DNA of 64,000 bases from Dyella japonica A8. Lineage in GTDB: Bacteria > Pseudomonadota > Gammaproteobacteria > Xanthomonadales > Rhodanobacteraceae. Under the pieces are notes generated by a model. That model was not told where the DNA came from, searched no databases, and worked only from the letters and a program-made list of their open reading frames with translations. The translations under genes and the position numbers were made by a program. Positions 1 through 7,541 of this stretch are shown one piece after another; the first letter of the stretch is position 1; each line of letters opens with the position of its first letter. The DNA is taken from the NCBI RefSeq assembly GCF_000725385.1, contig NZ_CP008884.1:992001-1056000 (forward strand), written 5' to 3'.

Positions 1-392
1 AGCGGCGTTTCGTCGAAGCTGGTGTACAGCGAGGTGATTGGCGCCTTCAGTTCCTGCTCGATGATGGCGCGCGCTTCCGCGCCCGGGAACGGCGGCACCT
101 GGTCCTGCAACTGCGCCAGTTCGTCGGCGATGTCCGCCGGCACCAGGTCGCGGCGCGTGGACAGCACCTGGCCGGCCTTGACGAAGATGGGCCCGAGTTC
201 GGTGAGCGCCAGACGCAGACGCGCCCCCCGCGAGAGGTTCGTCACATCGGTGCGCGGGCGCGCCACGAACGGGCGCACCAGCTTCAGCGGACGAAACAGG
301 TGCGCGGCATCGACCAGTTCGTCGAGGCGATACGCCAGCAACACGGACGCCACGCGCATCACGCGCGGCACGACCTTCAGCGGTGTTCTCAC
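1..392 (-). CDS. ubiB: UbiB, ubiquinone biosynthesis ABC1-family kinase-like protein (5' part only)
   Basis: The window holds the first ~130 codons of a minus-strand gene that runs off the left edge. The family acts as an atypical kinase/ATPase supporting the membrane steps of coenzyme Q synthesis. The conserved KxGQ motif of the UbiB/ADCK family is visible as KAGQ at about residues 72-75, followed by the typical LSTRRDLVP stretch. The start is a GTG at 392 that overlaps the TGA of the upstream ubiJ-like gene (GTGA overlap), which argues for translational coupling. The C-terminal catalytic part and membrane helices are outside the window. Confidence 0.9.
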   Translation of the reverse strand, partial: MRTPLKVVPRVMRVASVLLAYRLDELVDAAHLFRPLKLVRPFVARPRTDVTNLSRGARLRLALTELGPIFVKAGQVLSTRRDLVPADIADELAQLQDQVPPFPGAEARAIIEQELKAPITSLYTSFDETP

Positions 393-1042
393 GCGGCAGG
401 CCCCTTCTTCAGGCGCTGCTCCAGCCGCCCAAGGCGTGCTTCCAGCCGGTCGGCGCGTTCGCGCAGGTCGTCCACGCCGTCGAGAAAACCTTCCACTTCA
501 CCCGGCGCGGCCGCCACGCGCGCTTCGTCACGCAGCCAGTCGGCCGTGTCGGTGGCGAGATGACTGCCGGTTTCCTTCGCATGCGCCAGCCCCTTGCGCA
601 CCGCCTTGGCGAGCGGCACCCCAAGCACATCGCCGAAGGTGCGCGCGAACGCCTCCTCGAAATCAGGCGCGAACTTGCTGGCGAGCTTCTCCAGGCGTCG
701 GGCGAGGTCGGCATCACCGGCGATCTCCACCTTGCCCGGCGCCACGCCCTCGTCGTCGCGCTTCACCAGCATGGCAAGCAGGCTGCCCGGGGTGGCGGCG
801 ACGCGCAGGTGGTTGTCGTCCTGCGCCGGGCCGACCTTCAGGCGGTCGCCTTCCACGGTGACCGACAACGCAAGCTCCGGCCCGCGCAGGTGCAATTGCA
901 CACTGCGACCGTCGAGCGCGGACAGCCGGGTCTTGGTTTCCGGGTCGAGCGACAAGGTGTGGTTGAGCGCGGTTTCCAGCGCGCGGCCGGCGAGGGCGCG
1001 CAGCGGACGGGGGAGCAGTGACTGGAGGGATGGGGCGGTCAT
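389..1042 (-). CDS. ubiJ: UbiJ-like ubiquinone biosynthesis accessory factor (SCP2 domain)
   Basis: A 217-residue protein. The N-terminal half looks like an SCP2 lipid-binding domain ([20 protein letters not shown], then a second beta-rich segment). The C-terminus is a charged heptad-like stretch ([20 protein letters not shown]), as in UbiJ. UbiJ with UbiK binds lipids and supports the hydroxylation steps of ubiquinone synthesis. ATG at 1042 is chosen because the SCP2 homology begins just after it; longer in-frame extension upstream is low-complexity. Its stop overlaps the ubiB start by 4 bp, fitting the common ubiE-ubiJ-ubiB order, but no ubiE lies upstream here; repeats do. Confidence 0.85.
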   Translation of the reverse strand: MTAPSLQSLLPRPLRALAGRALETALNHTLSLDPETKTRLSALDGRSVQLHLRGPELALSVTVEGDRLKVGPAQDDNHLRVAATPGSLLAMLVKRDDEGVAPGKVEIAGDADLARRLEKLASKFAPDFEEAFARTFGDVLGVPLAKAVRKGLAHAKETGSHLATDTADWLRDEARVAAAPGEVEGFLDGVDDLRERADRLEARLGRLEQRLKKGPAA

Positions 1043-1633
1043 TGGGAGATTGTAGCCGCTCGCGTTGTGGGGTCGGTGTGGGGATGGGGTGTGAGCGGAT
1101 GTTTGAAGGGATGGGCGGGAGCGCGTGGGCATGGGTCGATGTGGCGCGCGGTTTTCGCGTGGATCGTTTTGCACCCTCCCTTTATTGGGCTGCGCGGGGA
1201 GCGGCCGTGTATGGCTGAGGTTTTGAGGAGCAGGGGGAAGGTCGGGGGAGAGGGGGCAGCCTTGCCTCACCGCTTCGTTCTTTAGCCGTCATCCCGGCGC
1301 CACACAGGGACTAGCTTCGCGTCGCAGGCCGGGATCCAGAGCCTCGGTGTTTGGTTTTAGCGATACGGCGACTTGGCTCGCCTGCCGCGGGCTTCCGTCC
1401 TCCTGCCGGAGGTCGGGTCACTTTTCTTTGCTTGCCCAAAGAAAAGTAACCCAAAGAAAGGGCCCCCCGGATGACGCGCCTTCCGGGCCTACGGCCCTCC
1501 AGGTGCGCGGTCGGGTTCCGGGCTTTTCGACGGGGCATCCTGCCCCGACGAAAAGTGCCAGGGATCCCTCCCTGGCACCCCTGCGGGGCCTGATCTCCAC
1601 CCGCCCGCCGCGTCATACGGGGACCCGGGAGAT

Positions 1634-1730
1634 CAAAAGCCAAAAGCCAAAAGCCAAAAGCCAAAAGCCAAAAGCCAAAGGCCAAAGGCCAAAGGCCAAA
1701 GGCCAAAGGCCAAAGGCCAAAGGCCAAAGC
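1634..1730. repeat. 7-bp tandem repeat, two-phase (CAAAAGC x6 then CAAAGGC x7)
   Basis: Six perfect copies of CAAAAGC (1634-1675) run directly into seven perfect copies of CAAAGGC (1676-1724), then a partial copy. All units are exactly 7 bp. Because 7 is not a multiple of 3, every frame cycles through the same 21-bp peptide repeat and stays open, so the reading frames across it are not evidence of a gene. The clean switch from one variant to the other suggests two rounds of slippage or expansion. Confidence 0.95.
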
Positions 1731-1774
1731 AAGAGCCCGAGCCGTCAGGGGGCATCCCAAGGTCGCGGGACCCT

Positions 1775-1858
1775 TGTGGGAGCGCACCCTGTGCGCGACA
1801 ACCTGACAGAGCGGGAATCGTGATGTGCCGCAGTCGCGCACAGGGTGCGCTCCCACAG
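1775..1858. repeat. REP-type inverted pair (family B) inside the composite element
   Basis: GTGGGAGCGCACCCTGTGCG is followed about 35 bp later by its inverse, CGCACAGGGTGCGCTCCCAC. Each arm also folds on itself (GCGCAC...GTGCGC). This is the family found near 10.9 kb, in the 12.4-13.4 kb array and near 22.8 kb. It resembles bacterial REP/BIME elements. Confidence 0.85.
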
Positions 1859-2391
1859 AAAAGAGAAAAGCGGGCGACCGTGCGGGTCTCATCGGCACTA
1901 AAGCGAGGCGCTGCTTTAAGTCCTCATCGCCATGGTGCGTTGCGAAGCGCTTGGAAGTATCCGCTGTGTGGAGGCGAAGGTTGCCAAGCAACAACTTGCC
2001 TCAACCGTTCGGGCTTATCCCAACAGAATGCTGCCAGCTCTGGCTCTTCAGGCCATTTTCTTTGGGTTACTTTTCTTTTGGGCCAGCAAAAGAAAAGTGA
2101 CTCGGCCTTCGGCAGAAGGTCGAAACGCCCGCTGCGTAAGCGGCCCGATCGCGGGATCGCCTGAGGCGACAACCAACCGCAAAGTCACTGGATCCCGGCC
2201 TGCGACGCGAAGCTAGTCCCTGTGGGGCGCCGGGATGACGGTTCTTTTGATGTGGCGGGGCTGGGTCAGGAAGCCCGGTAGATGTGTCGCGCGCGTGGCG
2301 CTTGTCCGTCCCTCACTTCCCATGGCCGCACATCAAGACAACGCCTTGGCTGAAACAGGGGCTAGGCCAGCCCACCAACTCAACCCAACCA

Positions 2392-2859
2392 TCACTGCGC
2401 CGCGCCAACAAACCCCATCTGCCGCCACGCCTCATACACCGCGACCGCCACGGTATTGGACAAATTCAGGCTGCGGCTATCCGGCCGCATCGGCAACCGC
2501 AAACGCTGCGCCTCGGGAATGGCGTCGAGTACCTCGCCAGGCAACCCGGCGGTCTCGCTTCCGAACAGCAGGGCATCGCCCTCCACGAAACGCGCATCCA
2601 CATGGGCCACGCGACCACGCGTGGAGAACGCGAACACGCGAGGCTGGCCGATGCGCTCAAGGCAGCTGGCGAGGTCGTCGTGCACGGCCAGCTGCGCATA
2701 TTCGTGATAGTCCAGGCCTGCACGGCGCAGGCGGGCATCGTCCAGCTCGAAGCCCAGGGGCCGGATCAGGTGCAACGAGGCGCCGGTGTTGGCGCACAAC
2801 CTGATCGCATTGCCCGTATTGGGGGGTATTTCCGGTCGGTAGAGAATGACATGCAGCAT
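2392..2859 (-). CDS. trmL: tRNA (cytidine/uridine-34 2'-O)-methyltransferase TrmL
   Basis: A 155-residue SPOUT methyltransferase of the usual TrmL length. The three SpoU motifs are visible: [13 protein letters not shown] near residue 15, [11 protein letters not shown] near residue 100, and [16 protein letters not shown] near residue 125, which form the knotted SAM-binding site. The family methylates the ribose of the wobble base of tRNA-Leu in the cytoplasm. The ATG gives the canonical [17 protein letters not shown] start. It stands alone between the repeat element and a small secreted-protein gene. Confidence 0.93.
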   Translation of the reverse strand: MLHVILYRPEIPPNTGNAIRLCANTGASLHLIRPLGFELDDARLRRAGLDYHEYAQLAVHDDLASCLERIGQPRVFAFSTRGRVAHVDARFVEGDALLFGSETAGLPGEVLDAIPEAQRLRLPMRPDSRSLNLSNTVAVAVYEAWRQMGFVGAAQ

Positions 2860-2911
2860 CCGGCCATTATCGGGCCTCTCCCTCGGCCCGCAAAACGGAG
2901 AGCGTCCTTAC

Positions 2912-3112
2912 TCAGCCGTTGGAAAGGCGCGGGCACACCACGCCATCGGGCGGCAGCGCGCAGACGGTCGGGGCGATCAACTGGCCCGCGCTGCCGGCGG
3001 CGGCAAGGCGAATGGCCTGCGGCGAGGAAGTCACCATGGCACCCAGCACGAGTCCGCAAACCAGCAGGCAGGCGACGAAGAGGCTGCGCAGCATCAGGGT
3101 TTCGAATTTCAT
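2912..3112 (-). CDS. Small putative exported or membrane protein (66 aa)
   Basis: Short ORF on the same strand as trmL, 52 bp upstream of it. It begins MKFETLMLRSLFVACLLVCG, a hydrophobic segment followed by alanine/glycine-rich sequence consistent with a signal peptide or single membrane helix. The rest carries two cysteines (CALPPDGVVC). GGAG lies about 8 bp before the ATG at 3112, a better spacing than for the in-frame ATG at 3118. I do not recognise the family. The start signal and signal sequence make it plausible, not certain. Confidence 0.5.
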   Translation of the reverse strand: MKFETLMLRSLFVACLLVCGLVLGAMVTSSPQAIRLAAAGSAGQLIAPTVCALPPDGVVCPRLSNG

Positions 3113-3435
3113 GATCATGTCTCCGATGAAAGGGGGGTAGGTCCTGCACGGTAGATATAGCAAGCCTCGTGCCAAGCCCGCGTTTTTCATCAAGCGACTG
3201 TATTTGCTGAATATTTGTGTGCCGCGCGTTGGGGCGCCGGCTGTCCGCGGACAGCGACCGGGCGCTGCCGGACAGCCGGCGGACACTGTCCGGGGGGCGG
3301 CCGAGCCCGTTCGGCGGGTCGTTGGCGTCGAACCATGTGAGACCGCCGGGGTCCACTGTGCCATTGGTCATTTGCCAAGGTTCCGGGGCGTGGCTAGCCT
3401 CGGTGCGTTCATCCATCCAAAACAGGAGTGTCGTG
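3113..3435. promoter_or_regulatory. Intergenic region with nested CTGTCC/GGACAG palindromes upstream of the M16 peptidase
   Basis: This gap holds a perfect 14-bp palindrome CTGTCCGCGGACAG at 3241-3254. A second inverted pair, CCGGACAG (3268-3275) and CTGTCCGG (3286-3293), follows 10 bp apart. Two palindromes sharing the same half-site within 53 bp look like an operator or a strong RNA structure. A candidate sigma70 promoter, TTGCCA (3372-3377) / 17 bp / TAGCCT (3395-3400), lies downstream, before the ATG at 3436. The regulator is unknown. Confidence 0.45.
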
Positions 3436-6318
3436 ATGGCAAGAAAGCCCCTCGCCCTGCTCGTCGCAGGCGTACTCAGCATGACGGCTGGCCTGCCCGC
3501 GATCGCGGTGCCGCAGGCTGCCGCGGCCGAGGCGACCCAGGCGGTTCCGGATATCGCCTTCACGCGCTTTACGCTGCCCAACGGCCTCACCGTGGTGGTG
3601 CACGAGGACCACAAGGCGCCCGTTGTCGCGGTCAGCATCTGGTACCACGTGGGCTCGGCCGACGAGCCCAAGGGCAAGACCGGTTTCGCGCACTTGTTCG
3701 AGCACCTGATGTTCTCCGGCTCGGAGAACCACAAGGGCACCTACTTCCAGCCGTTCGAACTGGCCGGTGCCACCGACATGAATGGCACCACCTGGTTCGA
3801 CCGCACCAACTACTTTGAAACCGTGCCTACCACCGCGCTCGACATGGCGCTGTGGATGGAATCGGATCGCATGGGCCACCTGCTCGGCGCCATCGGCCAG
3901 AAGGAGCTCGATACCCAGCGCGGCGTGGTGCAGAACGAGAAGCGCCAGGGCGAGAACCGCCCGTACGGCCGCGTGGATCAGAACATCCTGTCCAACACGT
4001 ATCCCGGCAACCACCCGTACCAGCACGACACCATCGGTTCGATGGCCGACCTCAACGCGGCCTCGCTGGGCGACGTGAAACAGTGGTTCCACGACTACTA
4101 CGGCGCGGCCAACACCACCCTGGTGCTGGCTGGCGACATCACCGTGGCGGAAGCCAAGGCCAAGGCCGAGAAGTATTTCGGCGACATCCCGGCGGGCCCG
4201 CCGGTGCCGCGCCAGCAGGCGTGGATCACCCCGCTGGAGAAATCCACGCGCGGCGTGCAGCACGACCATGTGGCGCAGACGCGCATCTACCGCACCTGGG
4301 TGGTGCCGCAGCTGGGCAGCGATGACGCCATCCAGCTCGATCTGGCCTCCACCGTGCTCGGCGGCGGCAAGACCTCGCGCCTGTACCAGCGCCTGGTCTA
4401 CCAGGACAAACTGGTCGACGACGTGTCCGCCAGCATTTCGCCGTTCGCGCTGGCCAGCCAGTTCCAGATCCAGGCCGACATCAAGGACGGCGTGGACCAG
4501 GCCAAGGTCGAGGCGGTCATCGCCGAAGAGGTGAAGAAGTTCCTCGCCGAAGGCCCGACCGCCGACGAACTCGAGCGCGCCAAGATTGGCAATCGCGCCG
4601 GCTTCGTGCGTGGCCTGGAAAAGGTCGGCGGTTTTGGCGGAAAGGCGGTGATCCTGGCCGAGGGTCAGGTCTATCGCGGTGATCCGGGCGCCTACAAGAA
4701 GGACCTGGAGCGCGCCAACGCCGCTACCCCGGCCAGCGTCAAGGCGGCCGCCGACAAGTGGCTAAGCAAGGGCGACTACCTGCTGACCGTGCTGCCTGCC
4801 GGTGCCAACGACAACCTGGATGCCGAGGACGCCAAGGTCGTCGCGCTTGGTTCGCAGGAAGGCCGCCCCGTCGCCAAGATGCCCGCAAAGCACGACTACG
4901 TCGTTGGCAAGAACCAGGTGGACCGCAGCAAGGGCGTGCCGCAGGTCGCGCAGTTCCCCGATCTGAAGTTCCCGGAACTCGAGCGCGGCAAGCTCAAGAA
5001 CGGCATCGAGGTGATCCTGGCGCAGCGCCACACCATCCCGGTGACGCACGTGCAGCTGATGTTCGACGCCGGCTACGCGGCTGACCAGGGCCGCAAGCTC
5101 GGCACCGCCAGCTTCACCACCACGCTGATGAACGAGAGCACCAAGGATCTCGACTCGGTGGAAGTGGCCAAGCGCAAGCAGCGCCTGGGGGCGATCACCC
5201 GCATCGGCTGCGGCCTGGACGCATGTTCCGCGTCGCTCAATGCGTTGAACGACCAGCTGCAGCCGTCGCTGGCACTGTTCGCCGACATCGTGCGCAACCC
5301 GGCCTTCAAGGCGGACGATATCGAGCGCATCCGCGGCCAGTGGCTGGCCGGTATCGCGCAGGAGAAAACCCAGCCGACCGCGCTGGCGCTGCGCACCCTG
5401 CCGCCGCTGCTGTATGGCGCCAACCATGCCTACGGCATCCCGTTCACTGGTTCGGGCACGGAAGCGGCCATCAAGGCCATGCAGGCGTCGGACCTCACCG
5501 CGTTCCAGCATGACTGGCTGCGCCCGGACAACGTGAAGATCCTCGTCGCGGGCGATACCACGCTGCAGCAGATCATCCCGCAGCTGGACGCCGCCTTCGG
5601 CGACTGGAAGGCCCCGTCCACCGCCGTGCCGAAGAAGAACATCGCCACCGTGGCCGCGCAGGCCAAGCCGCGCGTGTTCCTGATCGACAAGCCGGATGCG
5701 CCGCAGTCGCTGATCCTCGCCGGCCTGCTCGCACCGTCGAGCAAGGCGCCGAACGAGCTGGCCATCGACGTCGCCAACGGCGCCTTCGGCGGCAGCTTCA
5801 CCTCGCGCCTCAACATGAACCTGCGCGAGGACAAGCGCTGGGCCTATGGCGCCTTCAGCTTCATGCGCGATGCGATCGGCCAGCGCCCGTTCCTGATGTA
5901 TGCGCCGGTGCAGACCGACAAGACCGCCGAGTCCGCCAACGAAGTATCCAAGGAAGCCAACGCTGTTATCGCCGCCCGTCCGCTCACCCAGCAGGAAGTG
6001 GACAAGATCAAGGACTCCAACGTCCGTGGCCTGCCGGGCAGCTTCGAGACCGGCTCTGAAGTGCTGGGCGCGATGAGCGAGATCGTCCAGTACAACCGTC
6101 CGGACGATTACGTGCAGACCCTCAAGGCCCGCACCGAAGCCGTCACGCAGCCGCAGGCGGAAGACGCGATCAAGGAGATCATCAAGCCGACCGCGTTGAC
6201 CTGGGTGATCGTGGGTGACCTGAAGAAGATCGAGGCACCGGTGCGCGCGCTGAACCTGGGCGACGTGCAGGTGATCGACGGCGACGGCAAGCCGGCGGCG
6301 GCCAAGCCGTCGAAGTAA
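3436..6318 (+). CDS. M16 family zinc metallopeptidase, fused two-domain form, exported
   Basis: A 960-residue protein with two tandem M16 halves, like bacterial pitrilysin/PqqL-type enzymes. An alanine-rich signal peptide covers roughly residues 1-32. The first half has the inverted zinc motif HLFEH at 86-90 with the downstream glutamate at about 168 (QNEKR). The second half (from about residue 510) keeps the M16 fold signature (HTIPVTHVQLMFDAGYAAD) but lacks an HxxEH, as expected for the non-catalytic half. It probably degrades peptides in the periplasm. ATG 3436 is chosen for the preceding AGGAG and the signal peptide; the frame extends 73 codons further upstream without support. A strong terminator follows. 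Confidence 0.9.
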   Translation: MARKPLALLVAGVLSMTAGLPAIAVPQAAAAEATQAVPDIAFTRFTLPNGLTVVVHEDHKAPVVAVSIWYHVGSADEPKGKTGFAHLFEHLMFSGSENHKGTYFQPFELAGATDMNGTTWFDRTNYFETVPTTALDMALWMESDRMGHLLGAIGQKELDTQRGVVQNEKRQGENRPYGRVDQNILSNTYPGNHPYQHDTIGSMADLNAASLGDVKQWFHDYYGAANTTLVLAGDITVAEAKAKAEKYFGDIPAGPPVPRQQAWITPLEKSTRGVQHDHVAQTRIYRTWVVPQLGSDDAIQLDLASTVLGGGKTSRLYQRLVYQDKLVDDVSASISPFALASQFQIQADIKDGVDQAKVEAVIAEEVKKFLAEGPTADELERAKIGNRAGFVRGLEKVGGFGGKAVILAEGQVYRGDPGAYKKDLERANAATPASVKAAADKWLSKGDYLLTVLPAGANDNLDAEDAKVVALGSQEGRPVAKMPAKHDYVVGKNQVDRSKGVPQVAQFPDLKFPELERGKLKNGIEVILAQRHTIPVTHVQLMFDAGYAADQGRKLGTASFTTTLMNESTKDLDSVEVAKRKQRLGAITRIGCGLDACSASLNALNDQLQPSLALFADIVRNPAFKADDIERIRGQWLAGIAQEKTQPTALALRTLPPLLYGANHAYGIPFTGSGTEAAIKAMQASDLTAFQHDWLRPDNVKILVAGDTTLQQIIPQLDAAFGDWKAPSTAVPKKNIATVAAQAKPRVFLIDKPDAPQSLILAGLLAPSSKAPNELAIDVANGAFGGSFTSRLNMNLREDKRWAYGAFSFMRDAIGQRPFLMYAPVQTDKTAESANEVSKEANAVIAARPLTQQEVDKIKDSNVRGLPGSFETGSEVLGAMSEIVQYNRPDDYVQTLKARTEAVTQPQAEDAIKEIIKPTALTWVIVGDLKKIEAPVRALNLGDVQVIDGDGKPAAAKPSK

Positions 6319-6365
6319 GCCTGAGATCCCGTGGGGAGTTGTTCACGTCCCCGGGTTAGGATGGA

Positions 6366-6397
6366 GGCCGGGCGGGGAACCGCCCGGCCTTTTCTTG
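6366..6397 (+). terminator. Rho-independent terminator after the M16 peptidase
   Basis: A perfect 10-bp stem, GGCCGGGCGG / CCGCCCGGCC, with a GGAA tetraloop is followed by TTTTCTT. It sits between the M16 stop and the next start. Confidence 0.85.
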
Positions 6398-6420
6398 TTT
6401 ATGTCCAAGCGGAGCTATCC

Positions 6421-6846
6421 ATGCGCAAGACCCTGCTGTTGCTCGTTCCCATCGCGCTGCTCGGCGCGTGCACCTATGGCATCACGCTGGACGATGCCGG
6501 GAAGAACGTCCGCACGGCCTGGAGTGGCGACGTGTCCCAGTGCCGCGACCTGGGCAAGGTCACCGTGTCCGTGATGGATCACGTGGGCCCGGTCAATCGC
6601 AACGACATCAAGGTGCGCGACGAGCTGGAAGTCATGGCGCGCAACGAAGCGGCCAAGATGCACGCCGACACCATCAAGCCACTGAGCGATCCCAAGGATG
6701 GTTCGCAGCCGTGGGGCGCCTACCAGTGCGGCAACGCCCAGCTGGCTCCGGCGGCCCGCCCGGCCAATCTGGCGAACCCGAACCCGGCACAACCGGGCAC
6801 GACGGCGCCGGGCGCGTTCGAGACGTATCCGGTCAAGGGCAACTGA
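6421..6846 (+). CDS. DUF4156-type outer-membrane lipoprotein
   Basis: A 141-residue protein with a clear lipoprotein signal: MRKTLLLLVPIALLGAC, lipobox LLGAC, lipidated Cys near 17. The core (CRDLGKVTVSVMDHVGPV then ELEVMARNEAAKMHADTI) matches the DUF4156 pattern: a conserved Cys, a VTVSV strand and an RNEAAK helix. The last ~40 residues are a Pro/Ala/Asn-rich tail. Function is unknown. GGAG precedes the ATG. It is a single-gene transcript bracketed by terminators on both sides. Confidence 0.75.
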   Translation: MRKTLLLLVPIALLGACTYGITLDDAGKNVRTAWSGDVSQCRDLGKVTVSVMDHVGPVNRNDIKVRDELEVMARNEAAKMHADTIKPLSDPKDGSQPWGAYQCGNAQLAPAARPANLANPNPAQPGTTAPGAFETYPVKGN

Positions 6847-6923
6847 CCGGCCGCGTGGCGGCGCGAATATCGCTGGCCCGGCCTTGCCGGGCCGGTCGGC
6901 GGCCCGCTCGCCGGCACACTCCG

Positions 6924-6948
6924 AAAGGCGCCCTCGTGGCGCCTTTTT
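6924..6948 (+). terminator. Rho-independent terminator after the DUF4156 lipoprotein gene
   Basis: GGCGCC-CTCGT-GGCGCC stem-loop with preceding AAA and a TTTTT tail. Confidence 0.85.
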
Positions 6949-6969
6949 CACGCGCGGAGGTTGACGCTC

Positions 6970-7025
6970 TTGCATGCTTGGCGGGGACAGGCATAAAATT
7001 CACATGCATATATTACATATATGTA
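6970..7025 (+). promoter_or_regulatory. Promoter and palindromic operator of the marR-efflux operon
   Basis: A candidate promoter reads TTGCAT (6970-6975), 18-bp spacer, TAAAAT (6994-6999). Just downstream lies an AT-rich palindromic block in an otherwise GC-rich genome: ACATGCATAT, 3 bp, then ACATATATGT. It includes the perfect 12-bp palindrome TACATATATGTA at 7014-7025. Position over the likely transcription start and symmetry fit a MarR-family operator for autorepression of the operon starting at 7044. Confidence 0.65.
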
Positions 7026-7043
7026 CTAATTAGGCCGCGCGCC

Positions 7044-7538
7044 ATGAGCAGCTTCCTCCCCACCGAACAGCGACTGGCCGTGACGCGCCAGCGGTACCCC
7101 GCGTTTCCGCGGGATCCAGCCGTGCTCATTCGCCTGATCAAGCACATCTTCAAGCGTGTGCACGATGACGCGAACGCCATGCTGCGCCCCTACGGCATCA
7201 ATCATCCCGAGTACAACCTGCTGATGATGCTGTACGGCACCGAGGGGTACACCCTGCACCCCACGGAACTGGCCGATGCGGCGGGCGAGAAGTCGGCCAA
7301 CATCACGCGGCTGACCAACGAGCTAGCCGACAAGGGGCTGATCGCGAGGAACGCCAGCGACGAAGACCGCCGCAAGGTGGCGCTCACGCTGACGAAGGAA
7401 GGCGTGGACCTGATCGAAAGTTTCCTGCCGGATGTCTGCACCTTGCTGGTGCGGCAGGTCGGTGACATGCAGCCCCGCGAAATGCTGCAATTGGAGCGTC
7501 TGCTGAAGCGGTTCCTGACACAGTTGGAGCGGGACTGA
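7044..7538 (+). CDS. MarR-family transcriptional regulator of the adjacent efflux operon
   Basis: A 164-residue dimeric winged-helix repressor. The DNA-binding region (HPTELADAAGEKSANITRL, about residues 73-91) and the wing with the conserved DxRxxxVxLT pattern (DEDRRKVALTLTKEG, about 110-124) are evident. Flanking helices would form the dimer interface. ATG 7044 lies just downstream of the AT-rich palindrome. It is followed 3 bp later by the FUSC gene. Similar regulators sense aromatic or phenolic compounds and control aaeXAB/emrAB-type pumps; the ligand here is unknown. Confidence 0.88.
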   Translation: MSSFLPTEQRLAVTRQRYPAFPRDPAVLIRLIKHIFKRVHDDANAMLRPYGINHPEYNLLMMLYGTEGYTLHPTELADAAGEKSANITRLTNELADKGLIARNASDEDRRKVALTLTKEGVDLIESFLPDVCTLLVRQVGDMQPREMLQLERLLKRFLTQLERD

Positions 7539-7541
7539 ACG

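Larger units (their letters stand above)
1286..2241. mobile_element. 956-bp palindromic composite repeat with 54-bp inverted ends
   Basis: The gap between ubiJ and trmL (1043-2391) has no convincing gene. Its core is bounded by 54-bp inverted ends, 1286-1339 and 2188-2241, which differ at one base by eye (53/54). Their outer part is CCGTCATCCCGGCGCC, the same family as the repeats near 16.4, 22.2 and 26.2 kb. A second inverted pair lies inside (about 1405-1460 and 2055-2108, core CCCAAAGAAAAGTAACCC). GTTCTTT occurs at 1277-1283 and again at 2241-2247, a possible 7-bp target duplication. It has no transposase, so if mobile it is non-autonomous. It could instead be nested repeat insertions. Confidence 0.55.

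Noticed and set aside
1311..1994. 227-codon minus-strand frame through the 7-bp repeat
   Set aside because: It translates the heptanucleotide repeat and REP sequence; the frame is open only because 7-bp repeats without stops are open in all frames.
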